NCBI RefSeq assembly: GCF_030272615.1
Contig: NC_081405.1
Coordinates: forward strand, 22,358,047-22,422,046
DNA: 64,000 bases
Source: Cryptomeria japonica
Lineage: Eukaryota; Streptophyta; Pinopsida; Cupressales; Cupressaceae
Direction: 5' to 3'
Part shown: piece by piece, positions 43,617 to 55,620 of the stretch
Layout of the letters: each line of letters starts with the position of its first letter
How positions within the stretch are numbered: the stretch's first letter is position 1
Notes under the pieces: model-generated
What the model was told of the DNA's origin: nothing
Databases searched by the model: none
What the model saw: the letters and a program-made list of their open reading frames with translations, nothing else
Program-made: the position numbers and the translations under genes

Positions 43617-44927
43617 AATAAATGTTTATATGCAAATATAGATGATACCTGGTTATGGCATAAAAGGTTTTATCATGTAAATTTTGATAATCTGATCAAA
43701 ATAAGCAAGAAGCACCAAGTAAGAGGTCTACCAAGTCTTGAGAAACCTGAGAATGCTATGTGTCGAGGATGCCAGATGGGTAAGATGACAAGATCAAGCT
43801 TTACAAGTAAGTCCTACACTTCTAAGGGAATTTTAGATCTTGTGCATACTAATCTTTGTGGTCCTATGAAAGTTCAGAGTTGTTATGGTGATAAATATTT
43901 CATACTATTTGTGGATGATTACTCAAGGATGATGTCAGACATGTTTTTAAAAGAAAAATCAGAAGCTTTTCAAATGTTTAAATGGTACAAGGTGAGAGTT
44001 GAAAATGAAATAGGAAGACAACTGAAATGTCTCAGATCAGATAGAGGAGGAGAGTTTACTTCTGATGAGTTCAACTTATTTTGCAATGATCATGGTATAA
44101 AAAGACAAGTCTCTGCACTAAGAACTCCACAGCAGAATGGGATAGCTGAGAGAAGAAATAGATCTATTGTGGATTGTGCAAGAACCCTGATGATTGAAAA
44201 GAAGGTTCCACAAACATTTTGGAGAGAAGCAATAAGCACAACAGTTTACACACTGAACCGAGTACAACTGAAGAAAGGAACTTTGAAGACACCTTATGAA
44301 ATCTGGTATGACAAGAAACCTAATGTAAGTTATTTTAAAATCTTTAGGAGTAGATACTATGTTCATAAAGATGATAGAAATGGTATGTTTGATCAAAAAA
44401 GGGAAGAAGGAACATTTCTAGGTTATTCTTCTAGAAGAAAACCATTTAAATGTCTGATCAAATCATCTAACAAAGTAGTAGAAAGTGCAGATGTGAAAAT
44501 TGATGAATTTGCAAAAAGAAATGATGAAGGAAACTCCAAAGAACCAGAAGATTATGAAGAATTTTTCTATGTTCAACCAAGAAGTCCTACCGAGAAGACT
44601 GCTAAAGGAAATGAAGAGAATATCCAGTTGTTGAGTGATCAAGAAGATCATACAGAGCCTACTGAGCTTGTATTAGCCAAGTATGTCAGAAGGAATCATG
44701 CACCAAGTCAGATTATAGGAGATAAGGATGATCTAGTGATGACAAGGAACAAATTGAGACAGAACACATGTCTAATATCCAAATTTGAACCAAGAATAGT
44801 GAAAGAGGCATTTAACAGTGAAGATTGGATAAATGCTATGACAGAAGAGATTGATCAAATCAAGAATAATGACAAATGGACACTAGTCCTAAGACCGAAG
44901 GACAAAAATATAATCGGTACAAAATAG
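43617..44927 (+). pseudogene. int: Integrase of C3
   Basis: Pre-integrase HHCC end (WLWHKRFYHVNFDN, CRGCQMGK), then the core: VHTNLCGPM, where the first catalytic aspartate has become asparagine, RSDRGGEFTSDEF with the second aspartate, and TPQQNGIAERRNR with the glutamate. A linker to RT follows, ending at TAG 44925 (a tryptophan codon in other copies: GTKW). Same frame as gag and RT. Loss of the first aspartate would abolish strand transfer. Confidence 0.9.
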
Positions 44928-46007
44928 ATTTTCAAAAACAAGCTAAATGAAAAAGGAGAGGTCATTCAAAATAAAGCAAGACTAGTTTGCAAAGGTTATG
45001 CCCAAGAAGAAGGAATTGATTATGGTGAGACTTTTGCACCTGTGGCAAGACTTGAAGATGTAAGAACATTGTTGGCATATGATGCCTACAAGAATTTCAA
45101 GGTATATCAAATGGATGTCAAATCTGCATTTCTGAATGGTATATTAGAAGAAGAAGTTTTCATTGAACAACCTGAAGGATTTGTTGAAGGAGAAAATAAT
45201 GATCAGGTATGTAAATTGAACAAAGCTTTATATGGTCTAAAACAAGCACCTAGAGCATGATATGAGAGATTGCACTCATATTTGATCAAAATTGGTTTTA
45301 TAAGAACAAGTGAAAACAACAATATGTACATGAAGAATGATGAAAATGGAATACTAATCTTAGCCATATTTGTTGATGATATTATCTTTAGTGGAAATGA
45401 CTCTCTGTGTAAGAACTTTGGAAATGAAATGAGTAAAGAATTTGAGATGTCATTAATCGGTGAGATAAAGTATTTTATAGGGCTGCAGATACTACAAATG
45501 AAAGATGAGATTTTCATTACCCAATCCAAGTACATAAAGGAAATCTTGAAGAAATTTGGAATGGAGGATTCAAAACCAGTAAGCACTCCTATGACTACCA
45601 ACTGTAAACTATCGAAGAATGATGAATCTGCATCTATTAATGAGACACTTTACCAATCTATGATTGGAAAGTTGCAATATGTTGTTCACAGTAGGCCAGA
45701 TATAGCACATGCAGTAGGTATTGTTGCAAGATTTTCTGCAGATCATAAGGAAACACACATGGCGGCAATCAAAAGAATTTTCAGATACTTAAAAGGCACT
45801 GAAGATTATGGCTTAGTATATCAGAAAGGAAATATCTTTGATTTAAAAGTTTATACTGATGTTGATTGGGCAGGCAACATTGATGACAGGAAAAGCACAA
45901 GTGGAGGAGCTTTCTTTTTAGGAGAAAGACTAGTGAGTTGGCTTAGCAAGAAACAAGGATGTGTTTCTCAGTCAATAGCAGAAGCTGAATATTTGCTGCA
46001 ACACTGA
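44928..46007 (+). pseudogene. pol: Reverse transcriptase and start of RNase H of C3
   Basis: [32 protein letters not shown], catalytic FVDDIIFSG (intact), YQSMIGKLQYVVHSRPDIAH, then RNase H KVYTDVDWAGNIDDRKSTSG. TGA at 45258 replaces the tryptophan of PRAWYER. A frameshift near 45995 interrupts EAEY of the RNase H. Confidence 0.92.
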
Positions 46008-46321
46008 ATTGCACCAATATAGCATGAATCAAACAATTGTTGGAAGGCATAAATGAGCAAGTTACTGAGCCAGTAACTATATTCTGTGATAACACTAGTG
46101 CCATTAACATTTCAAAGAATCCTGTTATGCACTCTAAGACAAAGCATATCTCTATCAAATATCATTATCTTAGAGAAGAAGTTCAAGAGAAGAAAGTGGT
46201 GTTGGAGTATGTTAGCACAAAGGAACAAATAGCAGATATCTTTACCAAGCCACTACCAAAGGACACTTTTGAGTATCTCAGAATTCAGTTAGGGGTTCTA
46301 CCCCTATCTTCTTTTCACTGA
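46008..46321 (+). pseudogene. pol: C-terminal RNase H of C3
   Basis: After the shift the frame reads LLEGINEQVTEPVTIFCDNT, SAINISKNPVMHSKTKHISI, YHYLREEV, LEYVSTKEQIADIFTKPLPK, the normal copia end. A TGA near 46022 again replaces a tryptophan codon. Confidence 0.9.
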
Positions 46322-46745
46322 CCGAGTTTGGTGAAAGCATCAATTTGATGACTCTACAGAATATCTTTTAGGAGTTGATGTTGATTTACACACTTTAGGA
46401 GGTTTTCTAAAGGTGTGTAGGAAACAATAAACAGGGAATAGGAATTGAAGACAAAATGCTCTAACCGAGACTAAGTAGATATATCACAACACGGATTTCA
46501 CTTCTCAGAGGAAGAAATTATGTTTCTTAGTTCTTTTCATTTTTGGCATTGTTGTCAAAGGGGGAGAAGACTAATGTATGGGGGAGAAGTCTACTAACCG
46601 AAGGAGAAGACTACATTTCAAAAACCGAGAAGAAGACTAATGATAGAGGAAGAGCATTTCAGAATTTCAAAACTTCATAGCAATCTGAATCCAAATCAAT
46701 AAAGTCAAATCCGTTGGTTTTGCCATCAATGCCAAAGGGGGAGAT
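46322..46745 (+). other. 3' untranslated region and polypurine tract of C3
   Basis: Purine-rich tail with several GGGGGAGAAG units, then CCAAAGGGGGAGAT (46732-46745) directly before the LTR. The extra GGGGGAGAA copies near 46561 and 46580 resemble spare polypurine tracts. Confidence 0.85.
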
Positions 46746-48293
46746 TGTTGGCATTATAACAGACAAGTGAGATCATTGGCATTCCAATTACAATGAGAGA
46801 TTGTTGGCATTTCAATAAGGATATTGAGAAGGTTGTTGATGACTATGGATATAACTGATTAAGGATGATCACTGTCTTAATATTATTATTTTGTCATTGA
46901 TGTCAAGAAATTGATTTTCTGACTTAGTATGATGTTGCCATATCTTAAGAAGTATGATTTGATAAGTATAAAGATGTTGGTAAAAGACATAGCAAGAATA
47001 TGATGAATAATGGGAGAAATAAGTTATTCAATTGGCAACTATTACCAAGTTAGACAATGATGAGATCATGATGTTTCGATTGTTTTGATATCCTACACAT
47101 GCTATTGTTTGAAAGGTTAATACTATACTATGTTACCAAGCAAAGAACCTAGTCAGTAAACCCTAAGGAACCTAGTTGGTAAACCCTAAGGTTATCGCTA
47201 TCGGTTAATGAAGGCAGAATTTCTACCGAGTGAAGTTTAGTATTCACCGAGTTACAACCGAGTAGTAACAGAATGCATTAAATGTTTACATGTGATATTT
47301 AATGAAGGATGTTGATGAGCTAGAGTTGATTAAATGATTGGTAAGCCGCACATGAAGTATGTTAAATAATCTATGGTAAAGAAAGATCGGCAGGAAGATC
47401 TACAGCTCAGATTGAACCGTAATACCCTAGCATAAGTTCCAAGGTGAAAATGCAAGTTCCAAGGCGGGCTAAAACGTTTTCAGATCAAAGGATACATTGA
47501 ATCTGGACAAGATTGAAGATTTGATTGCTATGATTGATCATGGGAAATGTGATCAAGGAGATTAAGCAGTTGGAAGATTGTTTATAAATAGGAAACTATT
47601 GATAAACAATGTATGTAGGCAAGTGCATGCACAGGGATGCTACATAGTGATTACCGAGCACAGAAGCTAACCTATTTTGATAACAGAGTATAGAGCTCAG
47701 CAGAAGGACAAGATTAGTCCTATGAATAGATTGTATTGAGCAAATAAGAATTTGCTTTAGTATTTTTAGATGTGAAGTTGTAGACATATTTTATTACTGT
47801 TATTTTATGAAGTAGCAGAAAATATCTTAACCGAGTGGACTTAACAGTCTTATATGTAAATCCTCTAGCAAGGTGACATTCTTATTGAGTGTTTGAAATC
47901 CTTTGACAAGGTCACTTCTAACAAGGTGAAGATCCTAATAGATCTGAGGGAAATCCCTTAACCAAGTCACATCTAGCAATGTGTTTGTAATCTTTAATAG
48001 GATTTGCTTTTAACCGAGCATACTCTAGAAGAGTATATTTCTTAGTGGGTCCGAAATCCCACAATGGTTTTTCCCTATTTGGGTTTCCATGTTAAATCTG
48101 GTGTTATGAGGTTTATATTGTTCATATGCTTTTGAGTTTGCATGCTTGACAGTTTTTGATATATGACTGATATATATGTTACCGAGGTTGAATCTGTTGT
48201 TTTTATGGATGATTAAGTTTGTATGATTCACCCCCCCCCCTCTCATCTTGTTGGCTATTGGATCTACACTTATATTAAGTATCAGAACTATCA
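46746..48293 (+). repeat. 3' LTR of C3 (1548 bp)
   Basis: TGTTGGCATTATAACAGACA start and AGAACTATCA end. Aligns with the 5' LTR over its length with scattered transitions. Confidence 0.94.
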
Positions 48294-49898
48294 ACTTGTG
48301 TAGAACTAATCTTGATCAATGAATCAAAGTTTACATGACAAATTCTTCTATGCCACAACCAACTCTCATCTATCTTAGAAATCAAACAACTTTTCTCACC
48401 AGCATTCAAATGAAAAATGTTACCTTCATTCTTAATTCCAGATGCAATCTCTATACCAGAAGCATTCAAGATCTTGCATTTACCATCTTTGAATTGTAGA
48501 TCATAACCCTTATCAACCATCTATCCAACACTCAAAATATTATACTTCAAACCTTCAACATAGAAAACTTCATCAGCACTATGCTTACCATCAAAGAAAT
48601 AGAACCTCTCCCACAGATTACAAAGGCTTTGTCATCTTCAAATCTAACTATTCCACCATCATACCTTTCCATTCTTACAAATTTTCTTTTGTCACCGGTC
48701 ATATGATGTGAACAATCATTTTCAATCACCCATTCACCCTTTTCTTCTACCTTTGCAGCCGAATCTTTCTCCTCAACAAAACAACTAGTGGAATCAATAG
48801 GCACAGGTCTATCCTCTTTAATGACAATAGATACAACTTCATCTCCTTTTGATTCATCATCTACAACACCTTCATCTGCAACATAATAATAGATCTTCTG
48901 GTTCCTAAACTTCCAATTAAACTTATAAGGCTTATCATACTTTTCATGCTTTTCATATCTGTCATTCCTATCATGCTTATCAAACTTATCATGTATATCA
49001 TACCTAGCCATTCTCTTCGGGCATCTAGAAGAAAAATGTCCTATCTTATTACAAGAAAAACATTTCAAGGGAAAATTTCCATCATACTTATTGGCACCTT
49101 TAGGCAATCTCCAAGCAATTAGTGCTTCAAGCTCATCAAGATCTCTTTCTTTCTCTGCTATCTCTCTTCTTTCTCTTTCATATCTTGATATCATGTACTC
49201 ATCGGGATCATATTTCTTCTTACTAGATACCAATGTTGATGCTTTGAATGTTGTCTTAGACTTTCCATGTGATTCTCCAAATTCACTCACCTCAAATGCA
49301 GCAAGTTTTCCAACCAACACATCTCTCGTCACTGTAGTTACACTTTGGATCTCATCAATAGCAACAATCTTATGTTTATAAGAAGGAGGAAAATATCTCA
49401 GCACCCTAGCAACAATCTCATCTTCTTCAATCTTTCCACCGACATATCTGATACCAAGGACAATCTCATTCACCTTATCCATGTATGAATGTATGTTCTC
49501 ATCATCTTCCATCTTCAATTTCTCATACTTTCCTTTTAAACTCTATAACATAGCAACTTTCACTTGACTATCACCTTCATGTACAAGATTTCAAGCTTCA
49601 CCCAAATCTCATGTGCAGTCTAAAGTTCCATAACATTTGTCATTTTAGAATTAGTCAGGGCACTAAGAAATGCTTCCTTCACCCTGATGTTATATTCAGC
49701 TCCCTTAACCTCATCAGGAGTACATGGTCCATTTTGAGGAACAACATAGGCATTCTTAGTAATCTTCCAATAATCTTCTCCAAGACATTTCAAATGCACC
49801 TCCATCCATCTCTTCCACATAGTATAGCTGCTTCCATCAAACCTTAGACTGTCCTTCTTGAAAAGAATACCTTGAGCTGCCATACCGAATCTCCTCAA
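48294..49898 (-). pseudogene. gag: Gag and protease of Y
   Basis: Minus strand: MRRFGMAAQGILFKKDSLRF (49898) and YTMWKRWMEVHL give the gag start. After a frameshift the segment 49518-48547 has MKMEDDENIHSYMDKVNEIV, a CCHC knuckle (CFSCNKIGHFSSRC), and the protease, whose active site reads ENDCSHHMTGD where DSGCSHHMTGD is expected: the catalytic aspartate-serine-glycine is damaged. The 48520-48275 segment (LISKIDESWLWHRRICHVNF) is the pre-integrase part, cut by C3. Confidence 0.88.
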
Positions 49899-49925
49899 GT
49901 GATTAAGCTTCTACCAAAGGATCTA

Positions 49926-49937
49926 GCTCTTATACCA
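49926..49937 (-). other. Primer-binding site of Y
   Basis: TGGTATAAGAGC on the minus strand, two bases after the 5' LTR; one mismatch to the initiator-Met complement. Confidence 0.85.
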
Positions 49938-49939
49938 AT

Positions 49940-51196
49940 TGTTAACATCAATCAAGAAGGAAAGACTGAGAGGGGGGGTGAAATAGTCTTCAACAGATCA
50001 CAACAAATTAAACTTATAAATATAAACTGATAGACTACAACAATAACAGATAAGAAAATTAACAAAACATCACACAACACCAATATTTTTGATGTGGAAA
50101 ACCCAGTTAAGGGCAAAACCATGGTGGGAACCTACCCATAGTAAGATGATACTCTGTAGTAGTATGTGAAATATTACAATGGGCAATGCACATGCATTCA
50201 GGCACACTGCATAGAGTTCACTTCTCAAAAGATATATTCCTGGAAGGCTACAACTCTTAGGGAAGTCTCACTGACTTACAATATGATTCAGACTAAAATC
50301 CGAAAGGAATGAACTACAATGATAGCATCTACAAATGCCTGATGACAGTTCTGGTTAAGCACAATTATGTACTCTGCAACACCAATCTCACCTCAACACT
50401 TCACCGGATGATAACTCTCTTGTTCACACAATCACCTCCCTCTGATAATGTAGAGATAATAGTGACACATAAATTACATAACCATCTCACCCTATATATA
50501 CAAATCATCAAACCTTGTTATCAACCTTGATAACAAGGTCAACTAAACCCTCAACCCTCAACTCACAATGACAAAAATTACATTGCACGATACAAAGATT
50601 GACCATTGAACCAATATTATGATTTACATCACATACAATGGACTTAATTCAAATTCCCAAATGATTACATCCACCAAAAATCCTGCCAAGATCAACCGCA
50701 ACATGCTACACCACTAGAAATACCACATAACATGAAAATGATCCCCAGTTCATAGAAATCACCAAACAATCACTCAATGATCATTGCTGGTCACCAAAAC
50801 AAATAGGGCATGACTAGGAAATGCCAACAAGCACGTTAGAATCATCTGGAATAGTTGCACTAACACCTCTTTTCAAATCTTCATCGATCAAAGCCTCAAA
50901 TCTCAAGAACACAACCAATCAACAACTATCATGAGGAAAGATAACTTGTAGAGCACCAAATTACGAACCGTCTGAAATGAAGATACACAAGATCATCCCA
51001 AACAATAATCAAAAGTCTCAGCACAAGATCTAATCACACCGAAATATATCTGATTCTGCAAAACATTGATCAACAAAACCAAACTATAAAAATGGATCAA
51101 AAGATCTTCCCAAACTCTCTGGAATAACTCACAAGAATGTGTTGACATCAATGAAAACAACATATCCTAGTAGCAGCAATGATCAACCATCTAACA
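49940..51196 (-). repeat. 5' LTR of Y (1257 bp)
   Basis: Minus-strand TGTTAGATGGTTGATCATTG at 51196 to TTGATGTTAACA at 49940. Partner of 18760-20015. Confidence 0.93.
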
Positions 51197-51201
51197 GGTT
51201 T
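51197..51201. repeat. Target-site duplication of element Y, right (GGTTT)
   Basis: Exact match to 18755-18759. Confidence 0.9.
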
Positions 51202-51378
51202 GTTGGTAATGTATTATAGGCTTACAAGTACTAACACCTAGCTTTTGTAATTGATTCAAATTTTGTGTAAACATTTTAACGGTTTTCTTTTGTTGTTCAT
51301 GTCATGTTACACAAAAGCAAATGGTTGAAATATTTACACAAAATTTGTATTGATTACAAAAGTTAGTTGTGTGGATAT
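51202..51378. repeat. Central part of foldback repeat B between Y and Z
   Basis: TTGGTAATGTATTATAGG, CTTTTGTAATTGATTCAAAT and its partner ATTTGTATTGATTACAAAAG form the inner arms, as in foldback A. It is cut by Z at 51379. The outer right arm should lie beyond the window. Confidence 0.75.
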
Positions 51379-53162
51379 TGTTGGCATTTGATGAACCGAC
51401 ATGTTGATATGATGATAATGTATGTTGTCATTGATGTCAATAAGTGAAAGTGAACCGGTATGGAGATTGGAAGAAGTTGGTAAACCGGTATGAAGAGGTA
51501 TGAAGAGATGTTGTGAACCGGTGTCAGGGTTTCACTAAGTGTGACTACCGGTTGGTAGTCTCAGCTCTAGGGTTTTTGGTTTGCAATCCAGCTTGTGCAA
51601 TGCAACCAATGATACTCTATGATGAGTTAGCTAAGAGATGAGAATGAGATCGAGGTGCCACATCAGTTTTGTGTGCGTGAAGGATTTCCTTGAGGATCTT
51701 GCATGTGAAGATCGATTGCATTAAATGTCTACCTCGGGAATGAACATTCTTGTTAGCAGTATGAGAAGAAAGCATGATGGGTTACTGATTCCCATATGCA
51801 GTGAAGAATGAATGATGCAGATTATCTTGTGATCTGTTTAAGATTGTATTACTCTATATAAAGTGTTTGGATGGTTAGGATTGGACCACTTGTATTGTAA
51901 ACCTAAGATGCTTAGGGTTTAGGGTTTATGCTACTGACCTAACTGTTGTCTATAAGGTTGATGATGTTTGTTGTTGTAAGTTGTTGGCAAATGTTGTGTG
52001 TGTATCTGAGTGATGAGATACTTGCCAGACTAGTAAGAGGAAAACTACAGAGTGTGATTGTAGAGTAGAGGAAATGAAAAGGATTTGCCTTGGCATGTAG
52101 TGTTGTTATCAAATCAGAGTTTTACTCATTGTCTTCTGACCATTTCAACAGTTGGAAAATCCCTTTACAGGTTAGCTTTAATAGGCTTATTGTAAATCCT
52201 TTAATTGGGTAACTCAAGATCATTGAGTAATTGGACTGCTTGTATTGTAAACCTAAGATGCTTAGGGTTTAGGGTTTATGCTACCGACCTAACTGTTGTC
52301 TATAAGGTTGATGATGTTTGTTGTTGTAAGTTGTTGGCAAATGTTGTGTGTGTATCCGAGTGATGAGATACTTGCCAAACTAGTAAGAGGAAAACTACAG
52401 AGTGTGATTGTAGAGTAGAGGAAATGAAAAGGATCTGCCTTGGCATGTAGTGTTGTTATCAGATCAGAGTTTTACTCATTGTCTTCTGACCATTTCAACA
52501 GTTGGAAAATCCCTTTACAGGTTAGCTTTAACAGGCTTATTGTAAATCCTTTAACTAGGTAACTCTAGATCATTGAGTTCTTCAAATCCTCTAGCGAGGT
52601 AACCTCTAACAGGGTTTCAACCTTTAACAGGGTATATAGCCATCCCTTAATAGATGATCTTTAACAGGATCGGTTCCTAGTAGAACCTTATTGTAAAGTC
52701 TTACCCCAGACTAGGCTCCTAACAGAGTGAGCTTCAAAAGAGTTCAAAAACAAGCTTGTGGGTATTCATCCCCACTGTGGTTTTTCCCATTTGGGTTTCC
52801 ACATGAAAAATCCATGTGTCATGAGTTGTGCATTTTTCATATGATGATTAAGTATTCTATGTTTTAGTAATTATGTATGCAGAGCTATTAGGTTATGGTA
52901 TTACTGGTATACCACATGCATATGTTTATGGGTGAAGTTGTTATTTAGTATTGAATGTATTTGAAGTGTTTAGACTTATCAGTTTATGTTGTCTGAAGTC
53001 TTACTGTGTTTAACCGGTATTGCCATGGTTAGGTTCAGTAATGAAGACAACTGGTTGATATTTATTTAACTTGATAAGTTGTTGAGAAAGTTTTTGTCTA
53101 TACTGATTCACCCCCCCATCTCAGTACCGATTAGGGTATTTGTTGTTCATCATTATTCATCA
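51379..53162 (+). repeat. 5' LTR of Z (about 1784 bp)
   Basis: TGTTGGCATTTGATGAACCG start and ATTATTCATCA end, two bases before the primer site. It includes a 350-bp tandem duplication and TGATTCACCCCCCCATCTCA near its end. The end point rests on the primer site, as the 3' LTR is out of view. Confidence 0.82.
51881..52580 (+). repeat. 350-bp tandem duplication inside the Z LTR
   Basis: TTGGACCACTTGTATTG at 51881 recurs as TTGGACTGCTTGTATTG at 52231, and the two 350-base units stay closely similar throughout (for example GTTGATGATGTTTGTTGTTG and GACCATTTCAACAGTTGG in both). Confidence 0.93.
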
Positions 53163-53164
53163 AT

Positions 53165-53176
53165 TGGTATTAGAGA
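53165..53176 (+). other. Primer-binding site of Z
   Basis: TGGTATTAGAGA, two bases after the LTR; two mismatches to the initiator-Met complement. Confidence 0.8.
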
Positions 53177-53233
53177 AACTCCAGGTCCTCGGTGACATAA
53201 GATTAACTGCTTGAGGTAAAAGATCATGTTGTA

Positions 53234-54712
53234 ATGATGAAGAGGGAAGGTCCTAAGTTCAATAGAGATAACTTCAAGATATGGAAGGACAAAATGAATA
53301 TTTACATAAAGAGTATGGGTGCTCAACATTGGAGCTATGTTGAGAATGCCAATGTGACTCCCACTGGCACTCTGACTGGTGATCAGAAGAGAGAGATTCA
53401 GAAAAGTGGGCAAGTCATGGAAGCCCTTATCAATAGCTTGTCAAATATTGAGTTTATTGATGTACAAGACAAGGACACTCCTAAGGATGTATGGGATGCA
53501 CTGGAAACCATTTATGATGGTGATGAACATGTAAAGCAAGCTAAGGAAGAGAGCCTTAGAGGAAAATTTGAAGACATGAGGATGGTTGAAGGAGAGACCA
53601 TTCAGCAATATGGCATTAGGATTAAGACTATGGTTGGAGATATCAAAAGCATTGGTGGAACAATTGAGGATGCCACCGTTGTTAGTAAAGTCTTGAGATC
53701 ATTGTTACTAATCTATGCAATTAGAGTTGCTAATATCTAGGAACTAAGGTCTATTGATAAAACCAAGGTATCCTTAGACTCTATCATTGCAGAGTTGAAT
53801 AGCTATGATGGCAGTGTTCAAAAGACCGAGTCAACCTTTAGAGCATCTGTTGCACCATCTAGAAAAGGAAAATAAACTAGTACCAGTTATGAATCTAGAC
53901 AATGCAAAGATATGGATGATGAAGAGATTTTGATGGAGTTTGAAGCTCTTCTTGCTAAAAGACTTCTGAAAGGAACTGGTAAATATAGAGGTAAGCTTCC
54001 TTTAAAATGTTTCTCCTACAACAAGAGAGGACATATAGTTGTTAATTGTCATAACAGTGATAATAAGGATAAACCAGAGAGGTTTAGAAAGTATAAAGGA
54101 GGAAATAGGAGAAATTGTCTTGTTGTTGTAGATGAAGGTGTTACTGATGAAGAATCAAAGGATGAAGAGAGTGAAGATATAGTGTTTGTAGCTGTAAAGG
54201 AAGAAATGTCTAACAAGAAAGCACTTGTCTCTCACATTGACAACTCCAATGAGTGGATTATTGATAGTGGTTGTTCTCACCACATGACTGGTGACCGGAG
54301 AAATTTTCTGTCTCTAGAAGAATATGATGGAGGTGTTGTCAGATTTGGAAATGATGCACCATGCTTGGTAAAAGGTAAAGGATCTATCTCACTAAATGGA
54401 AAGAGCAGTGCAGATGATGTTTACTGGGTAGAATGTCTGAAGCATAACCTTTTAAGTGTTGCTAAGTTGAATGACAAAGGACTCACTCTAAAGTTCAAAG
54501 GTGGAATCTGCAGTATAATTGGAAAGAGTGGTGAACTTATTGCCACTGGTAAGCAGACCATAGGTAACCTATTTCAGTTGAATGCCAAGATTAGTCAGTG
54601 TTTGATGGCTAAGTTTGATGATAGTTGGATATGGCATAAGAGACTTTGTCATATGAACTTTGACAATATTTTTAAAGTCGGTAAGAGGATTGCCTTTGCT
54701 AAACAAACCTGA
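53234..54712 (+). pseudogene. gag: Gag and protease of Z
   Basis: MMKREGPKFNRDNFKIWKDK start, then gag core WDALETIYDGDEHVKQAKEE and LRGKFEDMRMVEGETIQQYG. TAG at 53738 and TAA at about 53874 are in frame and replace glutamine codons. The second open part (53912-54712) has a zinc knuckle with its second cysteine changed to tyrosine (CFSYNKRGHIVVNC), the protease WIIDSGCSHHMTGDRR with intact active site, and the pre-integrase WIWHKRLCHMNFDN. A one-base shift near 54685 ends the frame. Confidence 0.9.
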
Positions 54713-55236
54713 GAATTCTTTGTGCAAAGAATGTCAACTTGGGAAGATGTCTTCCTCAAATGTTAAAGGTAACTCTTTTTCAGCAGAAAATTTACTTAAC
54801 CTTGTGCATACTGATTTATGTGGTCCTATGAAAACTAGAAGTATTCAGGGAGATGGGTATTTTATGATTTTTAATGAGAATTGCTCAAGAATGATGTGGG
54901 TCACATTCTTGAAAGACAAGTCTGAAGCATTTGGAAAATTCAAAGCCTTCAGAGAATTAGTAGAAAAGGAAAGTGGCCAAAGGATAAAGTGCCAAATTGA
55001 TCAAGGAGGAGAATTCACTTCTGATGAATTCAACAAGTACTATGAAGAGATCGACATCAAGAGGCAGTTGTCTGCCCCAAGGACACCATAGCAGAAAGGA
55101 ATAATAGGACTGTAGTTGAAGCAGCAAGAACAATGTTGATCCAAGGAAAGGTTGCTCACACTTTTTGGAGAGAAGCGGTGAGCACTGCAGTCTATACAAT
55201 GAATAGGGTACTTATCAAGAAAAGAAAAGATAAAAC
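54660..55236 (+). pseudogene. int: Integrase core of Z, cut by W
   Basis: CKECQLGKMSSS, VHTDLCGPMKTRSIQGDGYF (first aspartate intact), IDQGGEFTSDEF and APRTP, then TAG at 55089 (glutamine in the usual TPQQNG). After it NNRTVVEAARTMLIQGKVAH, TFWREAVSTAVYTMNRV follow in another frame. It breaks at the W insertion and resumes at 61516. Confidence 0.87.
55232..55236. repeat. Target-site duplication of W, left (AAAAC)
   Basis: Exact match to 61511-61515. Confidence 0.9.
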
Positions 55237-55608
55237 TATTAGAGTAATTGGGTCTTTACTTGATTAATTAAACAATATTTGTTTAATTCTTTAAGTTCCC
55301 TATTATCTCTTTTTTACACTTAAGCTAACATTAGATGCATAATAATTAATTCTTTTTATTAATTATTATGTGCAAGCCTAGGGTTTTCCCTTTTAGGGTT
55401 TCTTGACCTACTAGAGGTTAATTTTCTTTTCTTTGTATCATTATGACATTACACATTTTGGTGAATATTGAGCTCTCATCTTTTGAGAATTTTTCCTGTG
55501 TTTTTTTGTCTTTCAAATTATTTGCTTCCTTGCTTCTCCTTGTAACAGATTATTCAACTTGTAGAAGATTTTCAAGATCCTATGGGGTTGTATTTCTCAA
55601 CTCTTGCA
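55237..55608 (+). repeat. 5' LTR of W (372 bp)
   Basis: Starts TATTAGAGTAATTGGGTC (its partner starts TGTTAG, so the terminal G is mutated) and ends CTCAACTCTTGCA directly against the primer site. Shares the CCTAGGGTTTTCCC and GACATTACACATTTTGGTG blocks with the 3' LTR. Confidence 0.93.
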
Positions 55609-55620
55609 TGGTATCAAAGC
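55609..55620 (+). other. Primer-binding site of W
   Basis: TGGTATCAAAGC, directly after the LTR; one mismatch to the initiator-Met complement. Confidence 0.87.

Larger units (their letters stand above)
40523..48293 (+). mobile_element. C3: complete Ty1/copia element (7.8 kb) inside Y
   Basis: LTRs of 1551 and 1548 bp, Met-type primer site, gag-protease-integrase-RT-RNase H on the plus strand, and polypurine tract. It is the best preserved copia copy in the window, with only about five lesions. The DGG-x-V-x-FG protease tail and long LTRs suggest the Sirevirus-like group; that placement is tentative. Confidence 0.95.
18760..51196 (-). mobile_element. Y: Ty1/copia element on minus strand, split by nested elements G2 and C3
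   Basis: Two matching LTRs (18760-20015 and 49940-51196) carry TGTTA...TAACA ends and a perfect GGTTT duplication outside. Between them on the minus strand are gag, protease, integrase, RT and RNase H remains in copia order, plus a polypurine tract and a Met-type primer site. About 7 kb of Y remains once the 17.6-kb G2 (20223-37815) and 7.8-kb C3 (40523-48293) are removed. The coding parts carry many stops, a damaged protease motif and a damaged RT active site, so Y is an old dead copy. Confidence 0.93.

Noticed and set aside
51908-51930. TTTAGGG-like units as an interstitial telomere
   Set aside because: Only two units per copy, inside an LTR and duplicated with it. Too short to be telomeric.
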